Of a DNA stretch of 64,000 nucleotides, positions 17,781 through 27,679 are shown in pieces. The notes beneath the pieces were generated by a model. It did not search any database, had not been told where the DNA came from, and saw only the letters and a list, made by a program, of their open reading frames with translations. A program made the translations under genes and the position numbers. The DNA comes from an uncultured Succinivibrio sp. (GTDB lineage Bacteria; Pseudomonadota; Gammaproteobacteria; Enterobacterales; Succinivibrionaceae): contig CAKQDA010000001.1 of NCBI GenBank assembly GCA_934218695.1, positions 1 to 64,000 of the forward strand. Direction: 5' to 3'. Numbering within the stretch: the first letter of the stretch is position 1; the number at the start of each line of letters is the position of its first letter.

Positions 17781-19880
17781 CTAGTCTTTCCTGTCACCAT
17801 TGGCAAACTCTTTTGCGATTTTTTCCTCTTCCTGAGCCAGATACTCATGAATATCAATCTGAGCTCTTACTTGAGGATCACCTGGCTGAGCCTGAACATA
17901 AACGTTCTTCTGCTCGGCATCAATGATTCTTGCCTTACGGTTATCCTGTTCCTGAAGTTTTAAGATACCCTTGATACGTTTCTGCAGTTCAGGATCTAGT
18001 ATTCTTGCTCCAACCTCAATTCTCAAATCAAGGTTTCTCTTCATCCAGTCAGCTGATGATATGAACAGTTCCTCGTCTCCGCCATTGTTAAAGAGCATTA
18101 CACGAGGATGTTCAAGATATCGGTCAACAATTGAGGTGATATAGATGTTCTCTGATAACCCTTCAACCTCAGGTTTTAATGAGCACATACCGCGTACAAC
18201 GCCACGGATCTTTACACCAGCCTGTGAAGCCTCATAAAGTTTGTTGATTAAAGGTACATCCACAAGAGCATTTACCTTAAAGTGGATAGATGCATACTGG
18301 CCCTGCTTTGCAAAATCAATTTCACGGTCAATCATGAACTTGATCCTGTCACGGGCATTTAATGGGGATACCAGAAGGTTCTCAAAGACAGGTCTTGTAT
18401 ATGGGTACTCAATGAAGCTGAATACATCATCGACCTCTTTTGTGATCTTCTCATTGGCGGTGAAGAGGGCAAAGTCTGTATAGATCTTGGCAGTCTTTTC
18501 GTTGAAGTTACCGGTACCCACATGAGCGTAACGTACAATGCTGTCACCTTCATGACGGGTAACAAGACACAGTTTTGAGTGGATCTTCAATGTTGGCAGA
18601 CCGAAGAGTACCTTTACGCCTGCCTGAGTCAGACGTGAAGCCCACTTTACGTTGTTGGCCTCATCAAAACGGGCCTTGAGTTCTACAACCACCGTCACGC
18701 TCTTACCGTTGTTGGCAGCATGAATCAGAGAGTTGATTACTCGGCTGTTGCTTGCCACACGGTAAATATTGATCTTAATGGAGCTGACCTTAGGATCGTA
18801 TGATGCATAACGCAGGAACTCTGTAAAATAGTCAAATGAATAGTATGGGTAGTACAGTAAAACGTCCTTTCTGGAAATTGCCTCAAAAGGAGTTTCTGCC
18901 ATTTCAAACTGTGATGATTTAATTTCTGACAGCGTAGGATTTTCCATGTCATCACTGCCAAGACTTGGGAATGACAGGAAGTCCTTGAAATTGTGGTAGC
19001 GGTTGCCTGCCATCATGGAGTCGATGGAACTCATCTTAAGTTCCTTTGCCATGAACTTAACCATGTTGTCTGGCATCTGGGCATCATATGAGAAACGTAC
19101 CGGCATAGCATTCAAACGCTGTTTTAAGGCTTCAGACATATTCTCAAGCACTGATCTGTCAATATTGCCCAAAAGGTCATATTCAGCATCACGGTTCATC
19201 TTGATGGAGTAGGCTTCAATCTTGTCATAGGAGAATAAGCCACGGAAGATCTTATGAATACCGACACGGATCACATCATCTAGAAACATGAAGGTGACAG
19301 ATTTGTCAACAGAAGGCAATCTGATGAATCGTGGAAGTTTGTCTGTAGGGATCTCAATTAAGGCATGATGTACAGTCTGACCTTCAGTCATATCTACGAG
19401 TAGGTATGTGAACTCATCCTTGAGAAAAGCCACAAGATCGGTCTCTTCATCGATGATAACCGGGTTGATGTGTTTTAGAACATGATGCTTGAAATAGGCT
19501 ATAACCCAGTCTTTCTGCTCTTTTGTGATTGAGTCCTGATCTCTCATAAAAATATTATGATCGGCAAGTTCAATCAAAAGCTGTTTGTAGATATGGTTTA
19601 AGGTTTTCTGATAGCGATTGGCTTCATTCTGCACATTTCTTAACAGATGTACCTTATCCTCATTGTCGCCCTGGGCTCTGTTAATAATGATCTGTCTTTT
19701 TAATTCGGCAACTCTTACTTTAAAGAATTCATCAAGATTGCTTGAATAGATACCTAAAAATCTGACTCTTTCTATTAGAGGTACAGAAGGATCGGCCGCT
19801 TCCTGTAGAACTCTTCCATTAAATGAAAGCCATGACAGCTCTTTTGGCATGATTTCGTTATCGTTGATTACGTCTGTCAT
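17781..19880 (-). CDS. ppk: polyphosphate kinase 1
   Basis: 699 aa, close to E. coli Ppk (688). It makes inorganic polyphosphate from ATP through a phospho-histidine. Order: N-domain (KELSWLSFNGRVLQEAAD near residue 13), H-domain, then the catalytic C1/C2 phospholipase-D-like part. The latter shows VVELKARFDEANNVKW near 400 and LKIHSKLCLVTR with the His that is phosphorylated near 435. YAHVGTGNFNEKTAKIYTDF follows. The start is supported by the conserved N-terminus. No ppx follows, unlike in E. coli. The C-terminal 40 residues are charged and extend the family length slightly. Confidence 0.95.
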   Translation of the reverse strand: MTDVINDNEIMPKELSWLSFNGRVLQEAADPSVPLIERVRFLGIYSSNLDEFFKVRVAELKRQIIINRAQGDNEDKVHLLRNVQNEANRYQKTLNHIYKQLLIELADHNIFMRDQDSITKEQKDWVIAYFKHHVLKHINPVIIDEETDLVAFLKDEFTYLLVDMTEGQTVHHALIEIPTDKLPRFIRLPSVDKSVTFMFLDDVIRVGIHKIFRGLFSYDKIEAYSIKMNRDAEYDLLGNIDRSVLENMSEALKQRLNAMPVRFSYDAQMPDNMVKFMAKELKMSSIDSMMAGNRYHNFKDFLSFPSLGSDDMENPTLSEIKSSQFEMAETPFEAISRKDVLLYYPYYSFDYFTEFLRYASYDPKVSSIKINIYRVASNSRVINSLIHAANNGKSVTVVVELKARFDEANNVKWASRLTQAGVKVLFGLPTLKIHSKLCLVTRHEGDSIVRYAHVGTGNFNEKTAKIYTDFALFTANEKITKEVDDVFSFIEYPYTRPVFENLLVSPLNARDRIKFMIDREIDFAKQGQYASIHFKVNALVDVPLINKLYEASQAGVKIRGVVRGMCSLKPEVEGLSENIYITSIVDRYLEHPRVMLFNNGGDEELFISSADWMKRNLDLRIEVGARILDPELQKRIKGILKLQEQDNRKARIIDAEQKNVYVQAQPGDPQVRAQIDIHEYLAQEEEKIAKEFANGDRKD

Positions 19881-20029
19881 AAAAACCTCAAATATAATAT
19901 TTTGTGCTTAATAAGCTGAAATAAAAATGATCCTGAAGAAAGATCATACAAACAGATTGTTAACAGAAAGTTCTGCCAAGTGTTAAATTTATGTTAATCC
20001 CTTTTACAGAAAATTGCTTTGACTGCGCT

Positions 20030-20941
20030 TTATTTTTTCAAAAGATTTTCTGTTTTGAAAGGATTTTTCTGTTTGTTTTCATCAGAAATTCTTTTATCTG
20101 AAACATCTTCAGAAGCGGTTGCAGGTTCTGAACTTTTACTGGAGTTTTCTTCGCTGTCATGAGAGTTTTGCTCTAAACCGCTCTCTTCTTCTGATTCGGA
20201 GACGATGTCAAAGACGTTTCTGAACAGAACGGTCTCGGATAAAAAAGCAGAAGCGGTGGTGTTGTCATGTTTTGCAGATTCACTTAACATCCTGGCACCG
20301 ATTTCAACGGTTTTAGGATCTCTGACAAAGACTCTTCCCATTATGTTGTAGCCTTTGCTGATACCTAAAAGATTTATTACTCTCAATGCCCAGTAGGCGC
20401 CGTTCTCATAGTCACTGTGCGCATAGTAGTACTGAGAGATTCTTGAGGAAACCACAGCTCTTGTAAGGTAATAGTTTCTGTATTCTGCATTCCCTGAAAC
20501 AGTAGCCTTCTGCATACATTTTTCAAACTCAAGATTCAGATCTTTTCTCTGGAAAAAATATCTGTCCTCAAGAAGTCCTCTGTAATTAGACTTTGCTTTT
20601 TCAGGAACATCTTCAGAAGGCAGAGAGGAAATGTACATGGAGAGTACGTCGGGGGCTGAATTCATGTCACCTGTTGTGCATTTTTTTGTCAGCTTGAGAA
20701 ACTTTATGGAAAGGGGACTGTCATGTAGTGCTGACTGATCCTTTAAAGGGATCACAATCCTGTCTTCAGTTTCATCTTCAAGAGTGCATCCCTGAATGAT
20801 GGCCGATGAAATAACTACACATAAAGAAAACATTTTTATAAAAAAAAGACCTAATGAGGCGAATTTGCATTCGTCTTTTCTGTTAAGTCTTTTCTGCTTT
20901 TGGAAATAATGAGGGAGCAAATTACTATTCAGGAAGATCAA
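20030..20941 (-). CDS. putative lipoprotein of unknown function
   Basis: 303 aa from the ATG at 20941, which overlaps the end of bamE by 17 bases. Residues 31-52 (FFIKMFSLCVVISSAIIQGC) look like a lipoprotein signal with Cys at 52, so translation may start later, for example at the Met near residue 37. The long N-terminus before it would be unusual. The mature part is helical, with Sel1/TPR-like pieces (YYYAHSDYENGAYWALRVIN), and a Ser/Glu-rich tail. It lies directly downstream of bamE in the same direction, so it may act in the envelope. No family recognised. Confidence 0.6.
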   Translation of the reverse strand: MIFLNSNLLPHYFQKQKRLNRKDECKFASLGLFFIKMFSLCVVISSAIIQGCTLEDETEDRIVIPLKDQSALHDSPLSIKFLKLTKKCTTGDMNSAPDVLSMYISSLPSEDVPEKAKSNYRGLLEDRYFFQRKDLNLEFEKCMQKATVSGNAEYRNYYLTRAVVSSRISQYYYAHSDYENGAYWALRVINLLGISKGYNIMGRVFVRDPKTVEIGARMLSESAKHDNTTASAFLSETVLFRNVFDIVSESEEESGLEQNSHDSEENSSKSSEPATASEDVSDKRISDENKQKNPFKTENLLKK

Positions 20942-21317
20942 AGTCTGCTGCCTTGCCGCCGTCTGGAGCTGTCTTCAGACCTTCACCAAAGTTTGCAGGT
21001 TTCCTGTAGTCACCTGACATGTCAACCAGAGTGTCTCCACTGAAAAGTAGCACAAGTTTCTGTACAGAAGGTGAACTCCAGCCTTCACGCTTGAAGCAGA
21101 CGTAATACCAGCGGGATTTGTCATAAGGATCGATAAGCATTGGAGTTCCAAGAACAAAACGCACCTGTTCTGAGGACATGCCGTAGGCAAGCTGGTTTAC
21201 CAGATCCTGCTCAACGTAGTTACCCTGGTTCAAATCTGCTCTGTAGGCACAGGATGTGGTCAGTAATGACACTGCCGAAGCCAAAATCGCTACAGAAAGT
21301 ATTTTCTTAATTTGCAT
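20925..21317 (-). CDS. bamE: outer membrane assembly factor BamE (SmpA/OmlA)
   Basis: A 130-aa lipoprotein: signal MQIKKILSVAILASAVSLLT and lipobox TTSC, then the BamE core YRADLNQGNYVEQDLVNQL, YGMSSEQVRFVLGTPMLID and RWYYVCFKREG. In E. coli BamE is an accessory subunit of the BamABCDE complex that inserts beta-barrel proteins in the outer membrane. The protein is a little longer than E. coli's (113 aa), through a C-terminal tail. The gene is divergent from grpE, as is common in gammaproteobacteria. Confidence 0.93.
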   Translation of the reverse strand: MQIKKILSVAILASAVSLLTTSCAYRADLNQGNYVEQDLVNQLAYGMSSEQVRFVLGTPMLIDPYDKSRWYYVCFKREGWSSPSVQKLVLLFSGDTLVDMSGDYRKPANFGEGLKTAPDGGKAADFDLPE

Positions 21318-21410
21318 AATAAATCCTTTGTTGCTTCATGGAATTGTAGCAAAAAAATCAACACTTAAAATTATAAAAACAAAGATTTTTAGTAATTTTC
21401 TGATAGCAGT

Positions 21411-21439
21411 CTTGAAATTTTTTCTCTCTGTCCCCATGT
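21411..21439 (+). promoter_or_regulatory. sigma-32 heat-shock promoter of grpE
   Basis: CTTGAAA (21411-21417), a 14-base spacer, then CCCCATGT (21432-21439): a full match to the RpoH consensus CTTGAAA-N13/14-CCCCATNT. It lies 41 bases upstream of grpE. Confidence 0.93.
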
Positions 21440-21480
21440 AGTTTTCAGCGTTAATTCTATGAATTTTTTAAGAGATAAAA

Positions 21481-22239
21481 ATGCAGACTGAAGAAACACA
21501 AATGCAAGAGGCTTTTGAAAAGGCTCAGGCTGAAGCTGAGGCCAGAGAGCAAAAGCAGGAAGAAATGGCAAAAGCTCAGAACAGTGGTGAGAAGCAGAGT
21601 TCACAGCAGGCTCCTGATCAGGAAACTCAAAATGTAGCTGATGAAACCGGCGGTGAATCAGAAATTGCTTTTGATCCAAAGGAGCTTGTAACAGAAAACG
21701 AACAGTTAAAGTCTCAGCTATCTGTTCTTGAGGAAAAATACAAAGCCGACAACGAAAAACTTGTCAGAGCTCTGGCTGAGTGCGAAAACCAGAAAAAGAG
21801 AATTGAGGCTGACGTTGAACGTGAGCGCAAATTCGGCAATGAAAAGATCCTGAAGGCTTTAATTCCTGTAATCGATTCATTAGAACTGGCACTCAAGCAT
21901 TCTGATATTAACGATCCTGCAATCAAACCTATTGTAGAGGGCGTTCAGAACACTACTACCCTGCTTTTAAAGGAGCTTGGCAAGTTTGGTGTGGAAGGTG
22001 TTAATCCAGAGGGGCAGGCTTTTGATCCAAATCTTCATCAGGCAATTTCAATGGTACCTTCACCTGAGGTTGAAGCAAACCATGTTCTGTCTGTAATGCA
22101 GAAAGGTTATACCTTAAACGGACGCGTGGTAAGACCTGCAATGGTTATTGTCTCTTCAGGAGCTCCTGCAGGTTCAAAGCCTGAAGATAAGACTTCTTCT
22201 CAGGAAGAGCAAAAAAATTCCATAAATATTGAAGCCTAG
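21481..22239 (+). CDS. grpE: nucleotide exchange factor GrpE
   Basis: A 252-aa cochaperone that releases ADP from DnaK. The first 80 residues are Gln/Glu-rich and poorly structured, longer than in E. coli (197 aa total). Then come the long dimerisation helix (ENEQLKSQLSVLEEKYKADN) and the C-terminal beta-wing head (GVEGVNPEGQAFDPNLHQAI, GYTLNGRVVRPAMVIV). A consensus sigma-32 promoter stands immediately upstream and dnaK follows. Confidence 0.95.
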   Translation: MQTEETQMQEAFEKAQAEAEAREQKQEEMAKAQNSGEKQSSQQAPDQETQNVADETGGESEIAFDPKELVTENEQLKSQLSVLEEKYKADNEKLVRALAECENQKKRIEADVERERKFGNEKILKALIPVIDSLELALKHSDINDPAIKPIVEGVQNTTTLLLKELGKFGVEGVNPEGQAFDPNLHQAISMVPSPEVEANHVLSVMQKGYTLNGRVVRPAMVIVSSGAPAGSKPEDKTSSQEEQKNSINIEA

Positions 22240-22240
22240 T

Positions 22241-22269
22241 CTTGAAAAAGAAAAAAACAGGCTCCATTT
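22241..22269 (+). promoter_or_regulatory. sigma-32 promoter of dnaK
   Basis: CTTGAAA (22241-22247), a 14-base spacer, then CTCCATTT (22262-22269), one base from the CCCCATNT consensus. It begins right after the grpE stop and 70 bases before dnaK. Confidence 0.82.
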
Positions 22270-22338
22270 AGTAAGACAGAAAAGATTTGTAAAGTTATTT
22301 AAAAAATAACGAACTGCAGAATTTAAGAGGATTTTAAA

Positions 22339-24270
22339 ATGGGAAAGATTATTGGTATTGACTTAGGTACTACTAATTCATGTGTTGCCGTTCTGGATGG
22401 TGACAAGGTTCGTGTGTTAGAGAACTCAGAAGGTCGTCGTACCACTCCTTCTATCGTAGCTTACGCAAAAGACGGCGAGATCATCGTAGGTGATGCCGCT
22501 AAGCGTCAGGCTGTTACAAACCCAAAGAATACACTGTTCGCTATCAAGCGTTTAATCGGTCGTCGTTATGATGATGCCGAGGTTCAGCGTGATATCGGCA
22601 TTATGCCATTCAAGATCACCAAGGCTGACAACGGAGACGCCTGGGTTGAGGTTGATGACAAGAAACTGGCTCCTCCACAGATTTCAGCTGAAGTTTTAAA
22701 GAAGATGAAGAAAACCGCTGAAGATATCCTAGGTGAGGAAGTAACAGAAGCTGTTATTACCTGCCCTGCATACTTCAACGATTCACAGCGTCAGGCAACC
22801 AAGGATGCCGGCCGTATCGCAGGTTTAAATGTAAAGCGTATCATCAACGAGCCTACCGCTGCAGCTATTGCATACGGTGAGGATAAGGCTAAGGGCGAGC
22901 AGAAGATTGCTGTTTACGACTTAGGTGGTGGTACTTTCGATATCTCAATTATTGATATTGATGAGGTTGACGGTGAGAAGACCTTTGAGGTTCTTGCAAC
23001 CAACGGTGATACCCACTTAGGTGGTGAGGATTTTGATAACCGTATCGTAGATTACCTGATCGACGAGTTCAAGAATGAGCAGGGTGTTGATCTGCGTACT
23101 GATCCTTTAGCTCTGCAGCGTCTGAAGGAAGCTGCTGAAAAGGCAAAGATTGAGTTGTCATCATCACAGCAGACCGATGTAAACCTGCCTTACATCACCG
23201 CTGATGCAACCGGTCCTAAGCACATGAACATCAAGATCACACGTGCAAAGCTGGAGTCTTTGGTTGAAGAGCTTGTAACCAAGACCTTAGAGCCAGTTAA
23301 GACTGCACTGTCTGATGCAGGTTTATCAGCATCAGATGTCAACGATGTAATTCTGGTTGGTGGTCAGTCACGTATGCCTATGGTTCAGAAACTTGTAGCT
23401 GACTTCTTCGGTAAGGAGCCACGCAAGGACGTAAACCCAGATGAGGCTGTTGCTATCGGTGCTGCTATTCAGGGCGGTGTTTTAACAGGTGACAAGAAGG
23501 ATGTTCTGTTACTTGATGTTACCCCACTGTCATTAGGTATTGAGACCTTAGGCGGTGTTATGACAACTCTGATTGAGAAGAACACCACTATCCCAACCAA
23601 GAAGTCACAGGTATTCTCAACAGCTGAGGATAACCAGCCTGCTGTAACAATTCATGTTCTGCAGGGTGAGCGTAAGAGAGCTGCCGACAACAAGTCATTA
23701 GGTCAGTTCAACCTTGAGGGTATTGAACCTCAGCCACGCGGAATGGCTCAGATTGAAGTTACCTTCGATATCGATGCTGATGGTTTAATCCACGTATCTG
23801 CAAAGGATAAGAAGACCGGTAAAGAGCAGAAGATCACCATTAAGTCATCTTCAGGTCTGTCAGACGACGATATCAAGCGTATGGTTCGTGAGGCTGAAGA
23901 GCACTCAGCTGAGGACAAGAAGTTTGAGGAGCTTGCAAATGCACGCAACAGAGCTGATGCAACTGCTCACCAGATTAAGAAGCAGCTTACAGATCTTGGT
24001 GACAAGGTATCAGATGCCGATAAGACCAAGGTTAACAAGGCTTTAGCTGATCTTGAACTTGCAGCACGTGGTGACGACAAGGATAAGATTGAGCAGGCTG
24101 AAAAGGCTGTAATGGAAGCTGCAACCGCTTTAATGCAGGCAGGTCAGGCACAGGCTCAGGCCCAGCAGGCACAGCAGGCTGCACAGCAGCAGTCTCAGCA
24201 GGGCGGTTCATCCAATGATGACAATGTTGTTGATGCTGAGTTTGAAGAAGTTAAAGACGACAAGAAATAA
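22339..24270 (+). CDS. dnaK: molecular chaperone DnaK (Hsp70)
   Basis: 643 aa. The ATPase domain starts [20 protein letters not shown] and includes [13 protein letters not shown] and [13 protein letters not shown]. The substrate-binding domain shows [16 protein letters not shown], followed by the helical lid. A Gln/Ala-rich linker precedes the family's terminal [20 protein letters not shown] sits before the ATG. It has its own sigma-32 promoter and is followed by a hairpin before dnaJ. Length and motifs are entirely normal. Confidence 0.98.
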   Translation: MGKIIGIDLGTTNSCVAVLDGDKVRVLENSEGRRTTPSIVAYAKDGEIIVGDAAKRQAVTNPKNTLFAIKRLIGRRYDDAEVQRDIGIMPFKITKADNGDAWVEVDDKKLAPPQISAEVLKKMKKTAEDILGEEVTEAVITCPAYFNDSQRQATKDAGRIAGLNVKRIINEPTAAAIAYGEDKAKGEQKIAVYDLGGGTFDISIIDIDEVDGEKTFEVLATNGDTHLGGEDFDNRIVDYLIDEFKNEQGVDLRTDPLALQRLKEAAEKAKIELSSSQQTDVNLPYITADATGPKHMNIKITRAKLESLVEELVTKTLEPVKTALSDAGLSASDVNDVILVGGQSRMPMVQKLVADFFGKEPRKDVNPDEAVAIGAAIQGGVLTGDKKDVLLLDVTPLSLGIETLGGVMTTLIEKNTTIPTKKSQVFSTAEDNQPAVTIHVLQGERKRAADNKSLGQFNLEGIEPQPRGMAQIEVTFDIDADGLIHVSAKDKKTGKEQKITIKSSSGLSDDDIKRMVREAEEHSAEDKKFEELANARNRADATAHQIKKQLTDLGDKVSDADKTKVNKALADLELAARGDDKDKIEQAEKAVMEAATALMQAGQAQAQAQQAQQAAQQQSQQGGSSNDDNVVDAEFEEVKDDKK

Positions 24271-24292
24271 TCTTAAATCATAAAGATTCGTT

Positions 24293-24326
24293 AAAAAGGT
24301 GGGTGGAGTATTCCACCTGCCTTTTG
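24293..24326 (+). terminator. attenuating hairpin between dnaK and dnaJ
   Basis: AAAAGG-T-GGGTGGA pairs with TCCACCT-G-CCTTTT around GTAT, giving a long stem with one mismatch pair ending in four T. It lies between the dnaK stop and the dnaJ RBS, so it would lower dnaJ expression relative to dnaK. Confidence 0.65.
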
Positions 24327-24346
24327 TCAGTTATAAAGAGGGTAAA

Positions 24347-25558
24347 ATGGCCGAAAAACGTGATTACTATGAGGTGCTTGGCGTAGACAAGGGAGCTGAT
24401 GATGCAACCATTAAGCGTGCGTTCAAGCGTCTTGCTATAAAGTATCACCCTGACAGAAATAAAGATCCCGGTGCTGGTGAAAAGTTCCGTGAAATTAACG
24501 AAGCCTATCAGGTTTTGTCTGATCCTCAGAAGAGAGCTGCCTATGATCAGTATGGCTTTGCAGGTGCTGACGGCTCACAGGCTAGTGGCGGCAATCCATT
24601 CGGAGGTGGCTTTAACGGTGCTGATTTTGGCGATATTTTCGGAGAGGCTTTCTCAGATCTTTTCGGAGGTCGTGGCGGTTTTGGTTCACGCAGACAGGGT
24701 CCACGTGAAATCAGGGGACGTGACATCAGAGCCAAGCTTACTTTAACCTTGGAAGAAGCCGTAAAAGGCTGCAAGAAGAAGTTAAGCGTCAAGACCTATG
24801 TAAAGTGCAAGGACTGTGGCGGTTCAGGACTTGGCAAAAACGGCAAGAAGGAAACCTGCCCTGACTGTAAGGGCAGCGGAACAGTCCATATCCGTCAGGG
24901 GTTTATGGATTTTGCTCAGACCTGTTCACGCTGCAATGGTTCAGGTTCTATTATCACCAATGGCTGTAAGACCTGTGGTGGTACCGGTAGAGTAGTAAGC
25001 TCCAAGACACTGTCTGTGGATATTCCTGCAGGTGTTGACACCGGCGACAGAATTCGCCTGAGTGGTGAGGGTGAGGCTGGATTAAACGGTGCAGGTTCTG
25101 GTGATCTGTATGTTGTAATCGAAGTTAAGGATCATGATATCTTTACTCGTGACGGCAATGATTTGTACTGTGAGGTGCCAATCAGCTTTACAACAGCAGC
25201 CTTAGGCGGCAAGGTTGAAGTTCCTACCTTAGACGGTCCTGTTAACATTACAGTTCATCCTGAGACACAGACCGGCGTAATGATGCGTCTGTCAGGTAAG
25301 GGCGTTAAGTCCTACAACTCAACCTTCAGGGGAAATCTGTACTGCAAGATTGTAGTGGAGACACCTGTAAACCTAACTAAGGAACAGAAGGATCTGTTAA
25401 AGAAGTTTGAGGAATCACTAAATGGTGATGACAAAGTTCCTGCATCAGATTCATCTGACAGCAGTAAAAAGAAAACTGACACTGCAGCGAAGCATAAGCC
25501 AAAATCAGCTGGCTTCATAAAAGGTGTAAAGAAGTTCTTTGAGGATCTGTCTAGTTAA
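24347..25558 (+). CDS. dnaJ: chaperone protein DnaJ (Hsp40)
   Basis: 403 aa from the ATG at 24347 ([13 protein letters not shown]...), which has GAGGG 5-8 bases before it. A longer reading frame from 24299 would run through the hairpin and is rejected. The J domain with HPD ([15 protein letters not shown]) lies around residue 33 and is followed by a Gly/Phe-rich linker. Four CxxCxGxG zinc repeats ([32 protein letters not shown]) and the C-terminal substrate domains come next. A charged 30-residue tail ends the protein, longer than in E. coli. Confidence 0.97.
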   Translation: MAEKRDYYEVLGVDKGADDATIKRAFKRLAIKYHPDRNKDPGAGEKFREINEAYQVLSDPQKRAAYDQYGFAGADGSQASGGNPFGGGFNGADFGDIFGEAFSDLFGGRGGFGSRRQGPREIRGRDIRAKLTLTLEEAVKGCKKKLSVKTYVKCKDCGGSGLGKNGKKETCPDCKGSGTVHIRQGFMDFAQTCSRCNGSGSIITNGCKTCGGTGRVVSSKTLSVDIPAGVDTGDRIRLSGEGEAGLNGAGSGDLYVVIEVKDHDIFTRDGNDLYCEVPISFTTAALGGKVEVPTLDGPVNITVHPETQTGVMMRLSGKGVKSYNSTFRGNLYCKIVVETPVNLTKEQKDLLKKFEESLNGDDKVPASDSSDSSKKKTDTAAKHKPKSAGFIKGVKKFFEDLSS

Positions 25559-25594
25559 TTATGTGAGATGACAGGCTAATCGAAAGTTTTTGTA

Positions 25595-25623
25595 TTGAAC
25601 AAAGTCATAGATTAGGTTATCAT
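25595..25623 (+). promoter_or_regulatory. probable sigma-70 promoter of greA
   Basis: TTGAAC (25595-25600), a 17-base spacer and TATCAT (25618-25623). The start would be near 25630, about 70 bases before greA. Confidence 0.5.
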
Positions 25624-25642
25624 CAGTTCATATGATCATGAG

Positions 25643-25676
25643 GACGCCTGATGTAATAGTTAGGCGTCATTTTTTT
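25643..25676 (+). terminator. terminator in the greA leader
   Basis: Stem GACGCCT / AGGCGTC with a 12-base loop, followed by ATTTTTTT. It lies after the predicted greA promoter and before greA, so it is a leader terminator rather than the end of dnaJ. Confidence 0.75.
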
Positions 25677-25700
25677 ATATTTTAAATTGAGGCTATTATC

Positions 25701-26189
25701 ATGGATCAGACTCCAATGACTCCTCGTGGCGAGGATTTACTCCGCAAAGAATTACAGCGTTTAAAGACAGTAGAGAGACCTCGTATTGTAGCTGCAATTG
25801 CCGAGGCAAGAAGCCATGGTGATCTTAGCGAAAACGCAGAGTATGATGCAGCTAAAGAAGAGCAGGGACTTTGCGAAGCAAGAATTAAAGATATCGAAGG
25901 TAAGCTTGCCAGCGCCAATGTTATCGACGTATCCAAGTTAAAGACACCTAACGGCGGCAAGTTAAAGGTGATCTTTGGTGCAACTGTAACTGTAGTTGAT
26001 GTTGACACCGACAAAGAGACAACCTACAGAATCGTAGGCGAGGATGAGGCCGACATTCAGGCTAATCTGATTTCCTACAAGACTCCTATCGCAAAAGGCC
26101 TTTTAGGCAAGTGCGAAGAGGATGAAATCGAGATTAAGATCCCTAAGGGAACAATCTGCTACGAGATTGAAAAGGTTGAATATATCTAG
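25701..26189 (+). CDS. greA: transcription elongation factor GreA
   Basis: A 162-aa factor that stimulates transcript cleavage by backtracked RNA polymerase. The N-terminal coiled coil ([17 protein letters not shown], then [20 protein letters not shown]) carries the acidic tip residues in DLSENAEYD. The FKBP-like C domain shows [20 protein letters not shown] and [15 protein letters not shown]. Length is as in E. coli (158). Its leader contains a terminator. Confidence 0.96.
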   Translation: MDQTPMTPRGEDLLRKELQRLKTVERPRIVAAIAEARSHGDLSENAEYDAAKEEQGLCEARIKDIEGKLASANVIDVSKLKTPNGGKLKVIFGATVTVVDVDTDKETTYRIVGEDEADIQANLISYKTPIAKGLLGKCEEDEIEIKIPKGTICYEIEKVEYI

Positions 26190-26246
26190 TCCTGTATAAT
26201 CCGGTCAGAACCTCTAATACCTATGGTTCAGTTAAACAGGATAATA

Positions 26247-26281
26247 AAACGGAGTTGCTCGTATATGAGGCTCCGTTTTTT
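26247..26281 (+). terminator. greA terminator
   Basis: AAAACGGAG pairs with CTCCGTTTT, with an inner GCTC / GAGG pairing, ending in a run of seven T. Confidence 0.82.
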
Positions 26282-26490
26282 TGTCTTTCAGAAAAAGTAG
26301 ACTTTAAAAGTAGACTTTAAGCCTTTATAAAAAAAGTTGTATCAAAAACAACAGGTTATATAAAGCACGCAAATTTAAAGTTTACTTTTAAATCAGGACT
26401 GCTGATGTGGGAAACTATCAGAGAATCAGTCCCACAGGTTATATTCTGTAGGCAGTGATAACTGCAGGAGCAACTGAACAGACTGCCAAT

Positions 26491-26515
26491 AAAAAACGCC
26501 TTAATATTTAAGGCG
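26491..26515 (-). terminator. yhbY terminator
   Basis: Stem CGCCTT / AAGGCG around AAATATT; on the minus strand it is followed by six T. Confidence 0.82.
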
Positions 26516-26543
26516 CCTTTTCAAAAAAAATAAGATCTTAAAA

Positions 26544-26834
26544 CTAGCGTGGAAGTATGAATCTGCTGTCGTCTTTTCTCTGTCTGAACAGAACAGCAAT
26601 TCTGCCTACAAGAGAAACCAGTTCAGCATTAACAGTCTTAGCTGCGGTTTCTGCCTGCTCCTTTCTTCCTTCACCGGCATTAAGACGGATCTTGATAAGC
26701 TCGTGATGCTCAATGCTGCTGTCAAGTTCCTTAAGCACTGACTCTGAAAGTCCGTCATTGCCAAGCAAGACAACTGGCTTTAATGAATGAGCTTGTGCCT
26801 TTAAAAATTGGCGCTGATGTGAATTCAATGACAT
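26544..26834 (-). CDS. yhbY: ribosome assembly RNA-binding protein YhbY (CRM domain)
   Basis: A 96-aa CRS1/YhbY domain: MSLNSHQRQFLKAQAHSLKP, VVLLGNDGLSESVLKEL with the GxxG-like loop, and SSIEHHELIKIRLNAGEGR. E. coli YhbY binds pre-50S particles. It is divergent from rlmE and convergent with greA, exactly the E. coli arrangement, which supports both assignment and orientation. Confidence 0.93.
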   Translation of the reverse strand: MSLNSHQRQFLKAQAHSLKPVVLLGNDGLSESVLKELDSSIEHHELIKIRLNAGEGRKEQAETAAKTVNAELVSLVGRIAVLFRQRKDDSRFILPR

Positions 26835-26979
26835 ACAAAACCTATAATAAGAAAAAATATCGTGTTAAAAGCTTAATCTATTGTGATTTAGACTTCGCAT
26901 AAATGTTTTGCAAATTGTATAATATTATCGGTTAATTTTAAACTGAAAAATCTATAGTAATATTTGGGATTTAAATTTA

Positions 26980-27669
26980 ATGCCAGCAAAGAAAAGAACT
27001 GCCAGCCAGACCAGATGGTTACAGGAACACTTTTCCGATCCTTATGTGAAACAGGCCCACAAGCTAGGACTGCGTTCACGAGCATCTTTCAAGCTAGAAG
27101 AACTGCAGAAAAAAGATCACCTGATACGTCAGGGTAATATTGTAGTTGATCTTGGTGCCGCTCCAGGCGGCTGGTCCGAGTATGCCGTAAAGTGCATTGG
27201 CGACAGCGGACGTGTTATTGCCTGCGATATTCTGCCTATAAGGCCTATCCGCAATGTACAGTTTCTGCAGGGCGACTTCAGAGATGAAGAAGTCTTTAAG
27301 AAACTGTACTCAATGATTGGTGTCGGTGCCCATGTGGTACTCTCTGACATGGCCCCTAACATGTCGGGCAATCTTGCAATCGATCAGCCTCGTGCCATGC
27401 TTTTATCTGAACTTGCCCTCGATATGGCAAGACGTGTTCTCAGAATAGGCGGCACTTTTGCTGTTAAAGTTTTCCAGGGCGAGGGGTCTCAGGAATTTTT
27501 AAAGGCGCTTCATCAGGATTTTACAACTGTAAAAGTAAGAAAACCTGATGCTTCAAGAGACCGTTCCCGTGAAGTGTATATGGTGGCAACAGGATTTAAG
27601 GGGCATCCTTTAAACGGTGTTGCTCCTGGTGCAGAATTTGAAGAGTCTGAAGACAAGACTTTGGAGTAA
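26980..27669 (+). CDS. rlmE: 23S rRNA (uridine2552-2'-O)-methyltransferase RlmE (RrmJ/FtsJ)
   Basis: A 229-aa SAM-dependent 2'-O-methyltransferase acting on U2552 in the 50S subunit. SAM motif [17 protein letters not shown] near residue 50; the K-D-K-E tetrad is supported by RASFKLEEL near 35, [11 protein letters not shown] near 120 and [10 protein letters not shown] near 160. It has a short acidic C-terminal tail. ftsH follows after 10 bases, as in E. coli. Confidence 0.96.
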   Translation: MPAKKRTASQTRWLQEHFSDPYVKQAHKLGLRSRASFKLEELQKKDHLIRQGNIVVDLGAAPGGWSEYAVKCIGDSGRVIACDILPIRPIRNVQFLQGDFRDEEVFKKLYSMIGVGAHVVLSDMAPNMSGNLAIDQPRAMLLSELALDMARRVLRIGGTFAVKVFQGEGSQEFLKALHQDFTTVKVRKPDASRDRSREVYMVATGFKGHPLNGVAPGAEFEESEDKTLE

Positions 27670-27679
27670 GTGAGTAAAT

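Larger units (their letters stand above)
26190..26543. other. convergent intergenic region with three AAAGT-NN-ACTTT palindromes
   Basis: Between greA and yhbY, which face each other. Apart from the two terminators it contains AAAGTAGACTTT at 26294-26305 and 26307-26318, and AAAGTTTACTTT at 26377-26388. No protein gene was seen. Confidence 0.5.

Noticed and set aside
24299..24346. N-terminal extension of dnaJ
   Set aside because: It would translate the dnaK-dnaJ hairpin; the ATG at 24347 has an RBS and gives the conserved DnaJ start.
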